A stretch of 64,000 nucleotides of DNA. Origin: Sphingomonadaceae bacterium. GTDB taxonomy: Bacteria > Pseudomonadota > Alphaproteobacteria > Sphingomonadales > Sphingomonadaceae. The stretch's first letter is position 1, and each line of letters begins with the position of its first letter. Shown in pieces: positions 53,150-61,958 of the stretch. The stretch covers positions 1 to 64,000 of the forward strand of contig CANHQT010000001.1 in assembly GCA_947463325.1 (NCBI GenBank), read 5' to 3'. Below the pieces are notes generated by a model. It ran no database searches. It had not been told where the DNA came from and saw only the letters and a list, made by a program, of their open reading frames with translations. The position numbers and the translations under genes were made by a program.

Positions 53150-54403
53150 ATGACGACAATCTCGACGCGCCTGCGCTGGTCGCTGTTTGCCGTGCTCTGC
53201 CTTGCCGGCGTGTTCAACGCGATGGACCGGCCGATCATCGCAATCCTCAAACCCGACATGATGGCCGATTTCGGCTGGACGGAAAGTGACTTCGGCGATC
53301 TTGCTGCCGTCACCCAATTCTCCGCCGCCTTTGCCTTTCTGGTCACCGGCTGGCTGGTCGACAGACTTGGCGTCAACCGTTCGATGCATGTCGGCGCTGC
53401 GGCTTGGAGTTTCGCGGCCATCGCCCATGGCTGGGCAACCACTACCGTTCAGGTCGTCGCGGCTCGCGTAGGCCTGGGCGCGACCGAAGCGGTGCAAACG
53501 CCGCTCACCATCAAAACTGTTGCCTCAATCTTCGAACCTGACCGGCGCAGCTTCGCGCTTGGCATCGCCACCTTCCTCGCCAGCATCGGCACGATCGCCA
53601 TGCCGTTCGTCATTCCCGGCCTTTCCGAAGCTTTCGGCTGGCGCGGGGCTCTGGTGTTCGGCGGGATCGGCGGTCTGCTCTCTCTCGTCGCCTGGGTGAT
53701 CCTTGCGCGCGGGGTCAATTTCACAGTGGAAGCACCGACTGACGCTGCACAACGCAGCGACGTAGATCATGGCGGCTATGGCCCCATTCTGGCCAACCGC
53801 CGCACCTGGGGCATCGTGATCGCCAAGGCGCTCTCGGACATGACCTGGTGGTTCATCAACTTCTGGCTGGCCGATTATTACCGCAAAGAATTCGGCCTTT
53901 CGACGCTGGAGCTCGCCATTCCGTTGGCAATCGCTTTTGCCGGATCGGGGCTCGGCGCGCTGCTCGCCGGTTGGGGATCAAGCAAGCTGCTCGGCATGGG
54001 GTGGAGCGTTAATCGGGTTCGCAAAACGGTGATGCTGACTTCTGCACTCATCGTCCTGCCCCTTCCGCTGGTGCTGCAACTCGACAGTTTCTGGCCAGTC
54101 GCTGTGATGATGGGCGTGGTGATGGCTGGGCATCAGGGCTTCTCGCTCTCCATCTTCTCAACCATCACGGATGTAGTGCCCAACGCCAAGGTCGCTCGGG
54201 TGACGGCGTTCGGTGCCTTCATGGGCAATATGGGCGGTGTCGCGATCAGCCTCGTCGTCGGGCGCGTGCTCGATGCCGGCTTCGGCTACATGCCGATCTT
54301 CCTGTTCGCAGCCATATCCTACCTTCTCGCCTTCAGTTGGTTCCAACTCATGCTGCCGCGCATCGAGCGGAACGAAGGCGCGTTGGGCAGCGTCGCGAGC
54401 TAG
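53150..54403 (+). CDS. MFS permease of the anion:cation symporter type, predicted sulfoquinovose transporter
   Basis: The 417-residue protein has twelve hydrophobic helices and MFS features. The N-terminal part contains FNAMDRPIIAILKPDMMADF, the loop 2-3 motif is GWLVDRLGVNRSM, and GLGATEAVQTPLTIKTV lies in helix 4. This is the style of the ACS family, whose members carry organic anions such as hexuronates, which fits an anionic sugar like sulfoquinovose. It lies between the receptor and the exporter gene, which starts 7 bases after its stop. The substrate is inferred from context. Confidence 0.83.
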   Translation: MTTISTRLRWSLFAVLCLAGVFNAMDRPIIAILKPDMMADFGWTESDFGDLAAVTQFSAAFAFLVTGWLVDRLGVNRSMHVGAAAWSFAAIAHGWATTTVQVVAARVGLGATEAVQTPLTIKTVASIFEPDRRSFALGIATFLASIGTIAMPFVIPGLSEAFGWRGALVFGGIGGLLSLVAWVILARGVNFTVEAPTDAAQRSDVDHGGYGPILANRRTWGIVIAKALSDMTWWFINFWLADYYRKEFGLSTLELAIPLAIAFAGSGLGALLAGWGSSKLLGMGWSVNRVRKTVMLTSALIVLPLPLVLQLDSFWPVAVMMGVVMAGHQGFSLSIFSTITDVVPNAKVARVTAFGAFMGNMGGVAISLVVGRVLDAGFGYMPIFLFAAISYLLAFSWFQLMLPRIERNEGALGSVAS

Positions 54404-54410
54404 TCCAGCT

Positions 54411-55487
54411 ATGGCATCGCCCTACGAAGACCCACGCGATCGCTATGCCGGTGATCTGTTCGGCGAAATGGCGCTGGCAGAAACGACTACCGCACCACGC
54501 CCTGCGGCACCACTGTTCCCCGGCCTTGCCATCTGCGCCATCGCCAGCATCGCTGCAGCCTGGCTTTCCGAACATTATGGCATGCCCATCATCCTGATGG
54601 GACTATTGCTGGGGCTCGCGCTCAACTTCATCGCTGCCGATCCGCGCACCCACCGCGGGCTCGATTTTGCGAGCCGCACCTTCCTGCGCATCGGCATCGT
54701 CATCCTCGGCACACAGGTCACTTTTGCGCAGATTGGCATGCTCGGCCTGCTGCCATTCGTGGCGCTGCTGGCAGTGATGGCCTCGGCCTTTGCTGGCGGC
54801 CTCCTCGGTGCGCGGATGGCGGGACAAAGTCGTGAATCGGGCTTGCTTTCGGGCGGGGCTACAGCCATCTGTGGGGCATCGGCCGCGCTCGCGCTTTATG
54901 GCGTCATTGGCAAGGACCGGCTCAGCCAGGCGCAGTTTGCGCTCTCGCTGGTCGGCATCGCTCTCGCCTCCGCGCTCGCCATGTCCTTCTATCCCCTGCT
55001 GGCCGACGCGCTGGCCTTAAACGACCGGCAAGCAGGCTTCCTGATCGGCGCATCGATCCATGACGTGGCTCAGGCAATTGGCGGCGGCTATGCCTATTCA
55101 GACGCGGCAGGCAGCTATGCCACCATCGTCAAGCTGGCACGGGTCGCGATGCTTGCGCCGCTCGTCGCCCTTGTCAGCCTCTTATTCCTGCGCGGCAGCG
55201 GTGGCGGAGAGGCCCAGCCAATCTGGCGGCGACTGGCGTTACCCTGGTTCATCACCGCCTTTCTCGCGGTCGTCATTCTGAACAGCCTGATCAGCGTGCC
55301 GCCGGTGCTGACGGAAAGCGCTCTCACGGTATCCAAAACGCTTTTGTTACTCGCCGTAACCGCAACCGCGATGCGCAGCCGCATGGACCTCATCATGCAG
55401 ATGGGGTGGCGCGCTCTGATGCCGGTACTGGGAGCAACGATAGCGAGCCTCGTCGTCGCGCTGCTGTTCGCGCTGTTCGTCATCTAG
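54411..55487 (+). CDS. Putative sulfate exporter family (YeiH/UPF0324) membrane protein
   Basis: The 358-residue protein has about ten hydrophobic helices and the family signature LLSGGATAICGASAALALYG. LIGASIHDVAQAIGGGYAYSD and LRIGIVILGTQVTFAQIG are also typical of the YeiH/Cons_hypoth698 family. Members are annotated as putative sulfate exporters and recur beside sulfonate-degradation genes, where sulfite must leave the cell. ATG 54411 is 7 bases after the MFS stop; the open frame upstream of it lies inside the MFS gene in another frame. In this locus it would dispose of sulfite or sulfate from desulfonation. Direct transport evidence for the family is limited. Confidence 0.8.
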   Translation: MASPYEDPRDRYAGDLFGEMALAETTTAPRPAAPLFPGLAICAIASIAAAWLSEHYGMPIILMGLLLGLALNFIAADPRTHRGLDFASRTFLRIGIVILGTQVTFAQIGMLGLLPFVALLAVMASAFAGGLLGARMAGQSRESGLLSGGATAICGASAALALYGVIGKDRLSQAQFALSLVGIALASALAMSFYPLLADALALNDRQAGFLIGASIHDVAQAIGGGYAYSDAAGSYATIVKLARVAMLAPLVALVSLLFLRGSGGGEAQPIWRRLALPWFITAFLAVVILNSLISVPPVLTESALTVSKTLLLLAVTATAMRSRMDLIMQMGWRALMPVLGATIASLVVALLFALFVI

Positions 55488-55507
55488 CGCGCGGCGCGCT
55501 GTTTCCC

Positions 55508-55524
55508 GCGTAATAATATTACGC
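55508..55524 (+). promoter_or_regulatory. 17-base perfect palindrome directly before putA
   Basis: GCGTAATA-A-TATTACGC has 8-base arms and ends 1 base before ATG 55526, or 13 bases before ATG 55538. It is strikingly AT-rich for this genome. Such a site fits an operator for a proline-responsive regulator. TAATAAT within it could also act as a -10 box for a leaderless message. No ribosome-binding site is visible at either ATG. Confidence 0.55.
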
Positions 55525-55525
55525 T

Positions 55526-58500
55526 ATGCCTTCCGGCATGACTCACCCGCCCCGCAATGCCATCCGCGCGCTCCATCGTCAGAGCGAGGCGGCGATTACC
55601 ACATCCAACCTCGCCGCACTCGCAGCCACCGGCCCCGATGTCGCAACGATCAAGGTGCTGGGTCGCAAGGTCATCGCCCGCGCCAAGGCGGATGGGGAAC
55701 GGGACACGCTGGTCGGCGCGCTGATGAACAAATACCGGCTGTCGACCGAAGAGGGCGTGGTGCTGATGTGCCTCGCCGAAGCGTTACTGCGTGTGCCCGA
55801 CAGCGATACCGCCAACGCCCTCATCCGCGACAAGATCGCCGGGCGGCACTGGGCCGAAACCGAAGGCGATTCCGGTAGCTTCCTCGTCGAGCTTTCCGCC
55901 TTCGGCCTCAGTCTGGGATCGGCAACACTGCTGCTCGACCAAATCGGCAGCCGTTCCACTCCGGCGAGCATCCTGAGGCGCATGGTCCGGAAATCGGGCG
56001 AGCCGGTGATCCGGCAGGCGGCCTATGCCGCGATGAAGCTGCTCGGCCAGCAATTCGTGATGGGCGAAACGATCGAGGCCGCGATCCGCCGGGCCAATCG
56101 CGACGGGGGCGAACTCGCGTCCTTCGACATGCTGGGGGAAGCCGCACGAACCGCCGAGGATGCGGAACGCTATGCCCGCGCCTATGCCGAGGCCATCGCC
56201 GCCCTGGGTAAGGGTGCGAAACCGGGTGATCCGCACGCCAACCACGGCATCTCCATCAAGCTCAGCGCGCTTCACCCGCGCTACGAATATCTGCAGCCGC
56301 GTCGCCGGGCGGAGGAACTGCTGCCTGTGGTCATCACCCTCGCCCGCGCAGCGCGCGAGGCCAATGTTCCGCTGATGATCGATGCGGAGGAGAGCGACCG
56401 GCTCGAACCCCATCTCGATGTGTTCGCCGGCCTCATTGACGCAGGGGTTGCGGACGGTTGGCCCGGCCTCGGCATCGTTGTCCAAGCCTATCAGAAACGC
56501 GCCGCCGCGGTCATCGAATGGGTTGGCACTCTTGCTCGCGCACGCGGCGTGCAAGTCGCACTGCGGCTGGTGAAGGGCGCTTACTGGGACAGCGAGATCA
56601 AGCGCGCGCAGGTGATGGGCCTCACCGACTTTCCGGTGTTCACCGAAAAGAACCGGACCGACATCAACTATATGCGCTGTGCCCAACTGCTCCATGGGCT
56701 TGCTGACTGCATCTACCCTGCCTTTGCCACGCACAATGCGATGACCATCGCCTATATCGCTGCGCTGTTCGGCCGCGAAACCGACCATGAACTGCAGCGG
56801 CTCCACGGCATGGGCGAAGGCGCGCATGATGCACTGGCCGACATTGCCCCCCCGATGCGGCCTGTCCGGGTTTATGCCCCGGTCGGCACACACCGTGATC
56901 TCCTCGCCTATCTTGTCCGACGCCTGCTGGAAAATGGCGCTAACTCGAGCTTCGTCCACCAGTTCGCCGATCCCGACGTGACGGTGGAGGAACTAGCGGT
57001 CGACCCGCGCGAACCCGCCGCGCAAACGGCCCTGCCGCCGCTGCCGACAGGCGAGACGCTGTACCTGCCCGAACGGCGCAACAGCCGCGGCCATGATCTG
57101 GGTGACCCAGGCGTTCCCGAAGCGTTGCTCTCTTCCATGGCGGAAGCGCGGAAGTCGTCTGGCGCGGCCGTGCCGCTGGTCGCCGGCAAGGCGCTTGGCG
57201 GGACCTCCGCAGCAGTCATCAATCCGGCCACCGGCGCAGTCGTCGGCAGTGTGACAGACGCACAGCTCGATGCCGTGGCCGCTGCCATTGCTGCGAGCCA
57301 TGCCGCCCAGCCCGACTGGAGCCTGGCCGGCGGCGATTTCCGGGCGGACCGATTGGAGCGTGCTGCGGACATGCTCGAGGCTGAGGAAGCCCGTTTCCTC
57401 GCACTGGCAATGGATGAAGCCGGCAAGACTCTCGCCGACGCGGTCGCAGAGGTGCGCGAGGCAGTCGATTTCCTGCGCTATTATGCGCGCGAGGCCCGCT
57501 CCCATTTCAGCCGCCCCGTAGCGTTGCCCGGGCCGACCGGGGAGCGCAACGAACTCTGCCTTGAGGGCAAGGGCCTGTTCGTCGCGATCAGCCCCTGGAA
57601 TTTCCCGCTGGCGATCTTCCTCGGGCAGGTCGGTGCCGCTCTCGTTGCGGGCAACGCCGTCATCGCCAAGCCCGCCGAACAGACACCATTGATCGCCGCC
57701 GCGGCAGTCGACCTGCTCCACCGTGCTGGGGTACCACCCGAGGTCCTGCACCTCCTCCCCGGAGCGGGCGAGAGCATCGGCGCGGCGCTGGTCGCCGATC
57801 CCCGCATCGACGGCGTTGTCTTCACTGGATCGACGGAGGTTGCCCGGATCATCAACCGCACCCTTGCCGCGCGCGACGGACCCATCGCCACGCTGATTGC
57901 CGAAACCGGCGGGATCAACGCGATGATCGTCGATTCGACTGCGCTCCCCGAACAGGTCGCACGCGACGCTGTCGCCTCCGCTTTCCAGAGCGCAGGTCAG
58001 CGCTGTTCGGCGCTTCGGCTCCTCCTCGTCCAAAGCGACGTCGCGGAAAATATGGTGGCGATGATCGCGGGCGCGATGGCCGAACTTCAGGTCGGCGACC
58101 CTGCCGACCCCGCCACCGATGTCGGCCCGATCATCGATGCCCAAGCCCGTTCAGCTATCGCAGCCTATGTCGCGGAGGCACGCGCCGCCGGCCGTGTTCT
58201 GGCAGAGGCAACGCGGTTTGATGGCAGTGCCGGCCATTTCGTCATGCCGGCGCTGATCCGCCTCGATTCCCCCAACGACCTAAAGCGCGAGATATTCGGC
58301 CCCGTGCTCCATGTCGCCACTTGGGAGGAAGGTGGGATCGATGCGCTGATCGATGCCATCAACGCCTCGGGCTATGGCCTGACGCTCGGCGTCCACAGCC
58401 GGATCGATGCGGTCGCAGCGCATGTCGCGGCGCGGGCACGGGTCGGCAACATCTATGTCAACCGCAACCAGATCGGCGCGGTAGTCGGGGTTCAGCCCTT

Positions 58501-58633
58501 TGGCGGGCGCGGCCTGTCCGGCACCGGCCCCAAGGCCGGCGGGCCGCATTATCTGATGCGCTTTGCCGACGAGAAGACCATCTCTACCGACATTACCGCC
58601 GCCGGGGGCAATGCTGCGCTGATGGCGCGATAG
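55526..58633 (+). CDS. putA: Bifunctional proline dehydrogenase / L-glutamate gamma-semialdehyde dehydrogenase
   Basis: PutA oxidises proline to glutamate in two steps, giving electrons to quinone and NAD. The 1035-residue protein has a short helical arm and then a FAD-binding proline dehydrogenase barrel. The barrel shows MIDAEESDRLEPHLDVF, GIVVQAYQKRA, LRLVKGAYWDSEIKRAQ and FATHNAMTIAYI. The aldehyde dehydrogenase follows, with AISPWNFPLAIFLGQ, VFTGSTEVARII, the Glu in IAETGGINAMIV and the catalytic Cys in SAGQRCSALRLLLV. The N-terminal ribbon-helix-helix DNA-binding domain of long PutA proteins is absent, so regulation must come from another protein. ATG 55526 and ATG 55538 are both possible starts. 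Confidence 0.96.
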   Translation: MPSGMTHPPRNAIRALHRQSEAAITTSNLAALAATGPDVATIKVLGRKVIARAKADGERDTLVGALMNKYRLSTEEGVVLMCLAEALLRVPDSDTANALIRDKIAGRHWAETEGDSGSFLVELSAFGLSLGSATLLLDQIGSRSTPASILRRMVRKSGEPVIRQAAYAAMKLLGQQFVMGETIEAAIRRANRDGGELASFDMLGEAARTAEDAERYARAYAEAIAALGKGAKPGDPHANHGISIKLSALHPRYEYLQPRRRAEELLPVVITLARAAREANVPLMIDAEESDRLEPHLDVFAGLIDAGVADGWPGLGIVVQAYQKRAAAVIEWVGTLARARGVQVALRLVKGAYWDSEIKRAQVMGLTDFPVFTEKNRTDINYMRCAQLLHGLADCIYPAFATHNAMTIAYIAALFGRETDHELQRLHGMGEGAHDALADIAPPMRPVRVYAPVGTHRDLLAYLVRRLLENGANSSFVHQFADPDVTVEELAVDPREPAAQTALPPLPTGETLYLPERRNSRGHDLGDPGVPEALLSSMAEARKSSGAAVPLVAGKALGGTSAAVINPATGAVVGSVTDAQLDAVAAAIAASHAAQPDWSLAGGDFRADRLERAADMLEAEEARFLALAMDEAGKTLADAVAEVREAVDFLRYYAREARSHFSRPVALPGPTGERNELCLEGKGLFVAISPWNFPLAIFLGQVGAALVAGNAVIAKPAEQTPLIAAAAVDLLHRAGVPPEVLHLLPGAGESIGAALVADPRIDGVVFTGSTEVARIINRTLAARDGPIATLIAETGGINAMIVDSTALPEQVARDAVASAFQSAGQRCSALRLLLVQSDVAENMVAMIAGAMAELQVGDPADPATDVGPIIDAQARSAIAAYVAEARAAGRVLAEATRFDGSAGHFVMPALIRLDSPNDLKREIFGPVLHVATWEEGGIDALIDAINASGYGLTLGVHSRIDAVAAHVAARARVGNIYVNRNQIGAVVGVQPFGGRGLSGTGPKAGGPHYLMRFADEKTISTDITAAGGNAALMAR

Positions 58634-58639
58634 GGCCCG

Positions 58640-60721
58640 TCAGGTCACGCCCAATTCGGTGAGGATGAAGGCCATTTCCTCGGCATCCTCGCGCAAGCTC
58701 TCGAACCGCCCGGATTTGCCGCCATGGCCTGCGCCCATGTTGGTCTTCATCAGCAGCGTGTTCGCGTCAGTCTTGGTCGCGCGCAGCTTCGCCACCCACT
58801 TGGCAGGCTCCCAATAAGTGACGCGGGGGTCATTGAGGCCCGCCGTCACCATCAGCGGCGGATAGTCCTGCGCCCGCACATTATCATAGGGGCTGTAGCT
58901 GGCGATGAGGTCGAACGCCGCTGCATCCTCGATCGGATTGCCCCATTCGGGCCATTCGCCCGGAGTGAGCGGCAATGATGCATCGAGCATCGTGTTTAGG
59001 ACATCAACAAAGGGCACATGCGCGACAGCTGCACCGAACAGCTGCGGAGCCATGTTGATCGCCGCGCCAACCAGTTCCCCCCCCGCGCTGCCCCCGGCGA
59101 TGGAAATGCGCCCGGCCTTCGTCCAGCCCAGGTCCACCAGCCCCTGCGCCACATCGACGAAATCGTTGAAGGTGTTGGTCCGCGCCTCGCGCTTGCCCGC
59201 GAGATACCAGTGCCGTCCGAGATCATCGCCGCCCCGGATATGCGCGATGGCAAAGACAAAGCCACGGTCGAGCAGACTCAAGCGGTTGGTCGAGAAGCCG
59301 GGCGGAATGGCGATGCCATAGGCACCATAGCCGTAAAGATGCAGCGGATTGGATCCGTCCCCGCGCTTGGCGTCACGACGCCAGACGAGGCTGACCGGAA
59401 CGTCCGTCCCGTCCCGAGCCGTGATTATCAGCCGCGCCGTATCATAGGCGGCAGCATCATATCCCGAGGGGACTTCCTGCACTTTCCTGACGGTCAGCGC
59501 GCGCACCTTGACGTCATAGTCATAGGCCGTGCCGGGCGTGACCATCGATTCATAGCCGAGGCGCAGCGTGGCCGTTCGATATTCGGGATTTTCACCGAGC
59601 GCCGCATCATAGCTCGCTTCGGGAAAGGCGATGCGCTCAACCTTCACCGGATCGTCGTAGTAACGCACCTCGATCTGGTCGAGCCCGTCCTCGCGGCCTT
59701 CCACCACATAGAAGTCCGCGAACGTGGTGACGCCGGTCATATAGAAACGGTCGGACCCCGCGATCAGTTCATGCCATTCGCCCGGCGTTTCGAGGCGCGC
59801 GGTCGCCAGCCGGAAATTGGGGTGGGTGTCGTTGGTGTGGATGTAGAGCGTGCCTTCCCGCTCCTCGACATCATACTCGACCCCCTTGCGCCGCGCGGCA
59901 ACGACGATCGGCTCGGCAAGCGGATTGTCGGCGGGAATGAGGCGTACTTCGCTTGTCTCATGGTCGCCGGTGGCGATCATCAGGAAACGTTCGGACTGGG
60001 TGGTGCCGACATCGAGGCGGAAGCCCTCATCCTCCTCGTGGAACAGCTCGACATCCTTGGCCGGATCGTCCCCGAGCCAATGCAGCCGCGCACTGTCCGT
60101 CCGCCATTGCGCATTGGCGAGACCATAGAGGATGCCGCGCGAATCCGCCGTCCAGGCAAGCGCGGACAATGTGCCGGGAATGGTATCCGCCAGCATCTCC
60201 CCGCTTGCCAGATCGCGGAAACGGACAGTGAAACGCTCCGATCCGTCGGTGTCTGTCGAGAAAGCGAGCAAGCGGCCGTCGGGGCTGACCGCGACGGCAC
60301 CCAGCCGGAAATAGTCATGCCCCTCGGCCAGCGCGGGCTCGTCAATGATGCACTGATGCCCCACTCCCTCCGGCGCGTCGGCAGGGCGGCGCCACCAGGT
60401 GCGATATTGCGCACCGACCGCAAATTCGCGCCAGTAGAGCCAGTCGCCTTCGCGCACCGGAACCGACTTGTCGTCTTCCTTGATGCGCCCCTTCATCTCC
60501 GCGAACAGCGTGTCGAGGAGGTCGCGGCGCGGCGCCATCCATGCCTCGAACCAAGCATTTTCTGCCTCGAGATAGGCGAGCACCTCGGCGTCCTTGACCT
60601 CGGGATAGCCCGGGTCGCGCAACCATGCATAATCGTCGCTGATGGTGCGGCCATGAAAGGACGTGCTGGACGGGCGGCGCGGCGCGCTGGGCGGTACGGG
60701 GGTCGATATTGCATCGGTCAT
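58640..60721 (-). CDS. ptrB: Oligopeptidase B (S9A family)
   Basis: The 693-residue cytosolic serine peptidase cuts short peptides after basic residues. It has an N-terminal propeller and a C-terminal catalytic domain. Ser is in ISIAGGSAGGELVGAA, Asp in VTAGLNDPRVTYWEP and His in NMGAGHGGKSGRFE. The region LYGYGAYGIAIPPGFS is also typical of the family. No signal peptide is seen. It converges with putA (6 bases apart) and is divergent from the tandem TonB-C-like gene, 42 bases away. Confidence 0.93.
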   Translation of the reverse strand: MTDAISTPVPPSAPRRPSSTSFHGRTISDDYAWLRDPGYPEVKDAEVLAYLEAENAWFEAWMAPRRDLLDTLFAEMKGRIKEDDKSVPVREGDWLYWREFAVGAQYRTWWRRPADAPEGVGHQCIIDEPALAEGHDYFRLGAVAVSPDGRLLAFSTDTDGSERFTVRFRDLASGEMLADTIPGTLSALAWTADSRGILYGLANAQWRTDSARLHWLGDDPAKDVELFHEEDEGFRLDVGTTQSERFLMIATGDHETSEVRLIPADNPLAEPIVVAARRKGVEYDVEEREGTLYIHTNDTHPNFRLATARLETPGEWHELIAGSDRFYMTGVTTFADFYVVEGREDGLDQIEVRYYDDPVKVERIAFPEASYDAALGENPEYRTATLRLGYESMVTPGTAYDYDVKVRALTVRKVQEVPSGYDAAAYDTARLIITARDGTDVPVSLVWRRDAKRGDGSNPLHLYGYGAYGIAIPPGFSTNRLSLLDRGFVFAIAHIRGGDDLGRHWYLAGKREARTNTFNDFVDVAQGLVDLGWTKAGRISIAGGSAGGELVGAAINMAPQLFGAAVAHVPFVDVLNTMLDASLPLTPGEWPEWGNPIEDAAAFDLIASYSPYDNVRAQDYPPLMVTAGLNDPRVTYWEPAKWVAKLRATKTDANTLLMKTNMGAGHGGKSGRFESLREDAEEMAFILTELGVT

Positions 60722-60763
60722 GCACGCCCCTTAAGCCAAAGGCGGAGCAAGGGAAGGGGTGCG

Positions 60764-61918
60764 ATGCGGCACATCGTGATGACGGCAGCGGCGCTGCTGG
60801 CCGGCGTGTCGGAAGCGCCTGCGCAGGAAGCATCGCCCCCGCCACCGACGGCGCCGGCGATCATCGAGGATCCGCGCGTGTCGCTGTGGGGCTATGGCTC
60901 GCCGCGCCCGCAAGGCGTTCCAAAGCCGTTGCGGTCGGCGATGGCGGCCAACGACATGGCGAGCTGGCTGCCTGCCAGCGATCCCGCGGTGGTCGCCTTC
61001 CTTGCCGACCCCGCGCCCCGCGCCCAGCTCAACCTGCGCCTGACCATCGACGCAGCGGGCCGCGTGATCGCCTGCACCGCCAGCCAGCGATGGCGCGACG
61101 ATCCTCCCCCGGCCTTCACTGACGGGCTGTGCGATCGCGTGTCAACGCGGGCACGCTTCACACCGGCGATCGATGACGCAGGGGTCCGCGTGCCCGACAC
61201 GCTGCAACTGGTCGTCATGTTCGAACGAATCCGGCGTCGCCCGGGTGCCGAGCCCCCGCCGCTGATCGTCGAGCGCGAACCCGATCCCATACCCATGGTA
61301 GATCGCGAACGCTGGCCACCCCCGTCGAGCGGCCCGGTCCCCGCATTCACCGCCCTGCCGCTGACCGAAGGCGGAGCCGCCGCCCATGCAGCAGACGCCG
61401 CGCCATGGGCGGGAATCGAATTGCGCGAAGGCCGCGACGGGCGGGCAGAGGCGCGTGTCGTCCGGTCGTCCGAAGACAGGGCATTCAACGGACTGGCCTA
61501 TAGCCTTGCCCGACGGTCCGGTCCGACATGGCCGGCCGACCTGCCACCCAACCGCCGCCGCCTGATGATCCACTTCACATCGGTGAACGGCGCGCCGCAG
61601 GCAATCCTGCCGGTCAGCGAGCGGCCGACTGACCCGTCGATCAGCGCAGCCGACCGCGCCGTGCTGATCGACGCACTCAATTGGCCGCGCGCTACCGATG
61701 CCGCCAGAGCAAGGCTGCGCTTCGAGCTCGAACTCAACGCCGAAGGCCGCGTCACCCTGTGCCGCATCGCGCAATCGAGCGGCAGCGACGCCGGCGATGC
61801 TGCGGCCTGCCGCCTGATTCGGGAGAATGGCCGCTTCGAACCGCGCCGCGACATCTTCGGCTGGCCGCACCCCGCCCATTTCCGGTCATGGCCGCTGGTC
61901 GAAGCGCCTTCGGGCTGA
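60764..61918 (+). CDS. Exported protein with two TonB-C-like domains
   Basis: The 384-residue protein has a short signal peptide (MTAAALLAGVSEAPAQ) and two related beta-rich regions. The first contains LRLTIDAAGRVIACTAS at about 88-104, with a later Cys in GLCDRVSTRARFTP. The second contains FELELNAEGRVTLCRIAQSS near residue 325, with a later Cys in ACRLIRENGRFEP. Both have the strand-turn-strand plus Cys pair of TonB-type C-terminal domains. There is no membrane anchor besides the signal. ATG 60764 follows AGGGAAGGGG; a much longer frame upstream is antisense to ptrB. Function is unknown. Confidence 0.72.
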   Translation: MRHIVMTAAALLAGVSEAPAQEASPPPPTAPAIIEDPRVSLWGYGSPRPQGVPKPLRSAMAANDMASWLPASDPAVVAFLADPAPRAQLNLRLTIDAAGRVIACTASQRWRDDPPPAFTDGLCDRVSTRARFTPAIDDAGVRVPDTLQLVVMFERIRRRPGAEPPPLIVEREPDPIPMVDRERWPPPSSGPVPAFTALPLTEGGAAAHAADAAPWAGIELREGRDGRAEARVVRSSEDRAFNGLAYSLARRSGPTWPADLPPNRRRLMIHFTSVNGAPQAILPVSERPTDPSISAADRAVLIDALNWPRATDAARARLRFELELNAEGRVTLCRIAQSSGSDAGDAAACRLIRENGRFEPRRDIFGWPHPAHFRSWPLVEAPSG

Positions 61919-61958
61919 AGGGTGGCGGCCCGGGCCTGCCGACCCTATAAGGCAGGTC

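Noticed and set aside
51029-53497. 822-codon open frame antisense to the TonB receptor gene
   Set aside because: It is a shadow frame produced by codon bias in GC-rich DNA. The plus-strand frame has a signal peptide, plug and barrel, while this one has no recognisable domain.
59018-60763. Long upstream extension of the tandem TonB-C-like gene
   Set aside because: This part is antisense to the well-supported oligopeptidase B gene. The signal peptide and ribosome-binding site at 60764 mark the true start.
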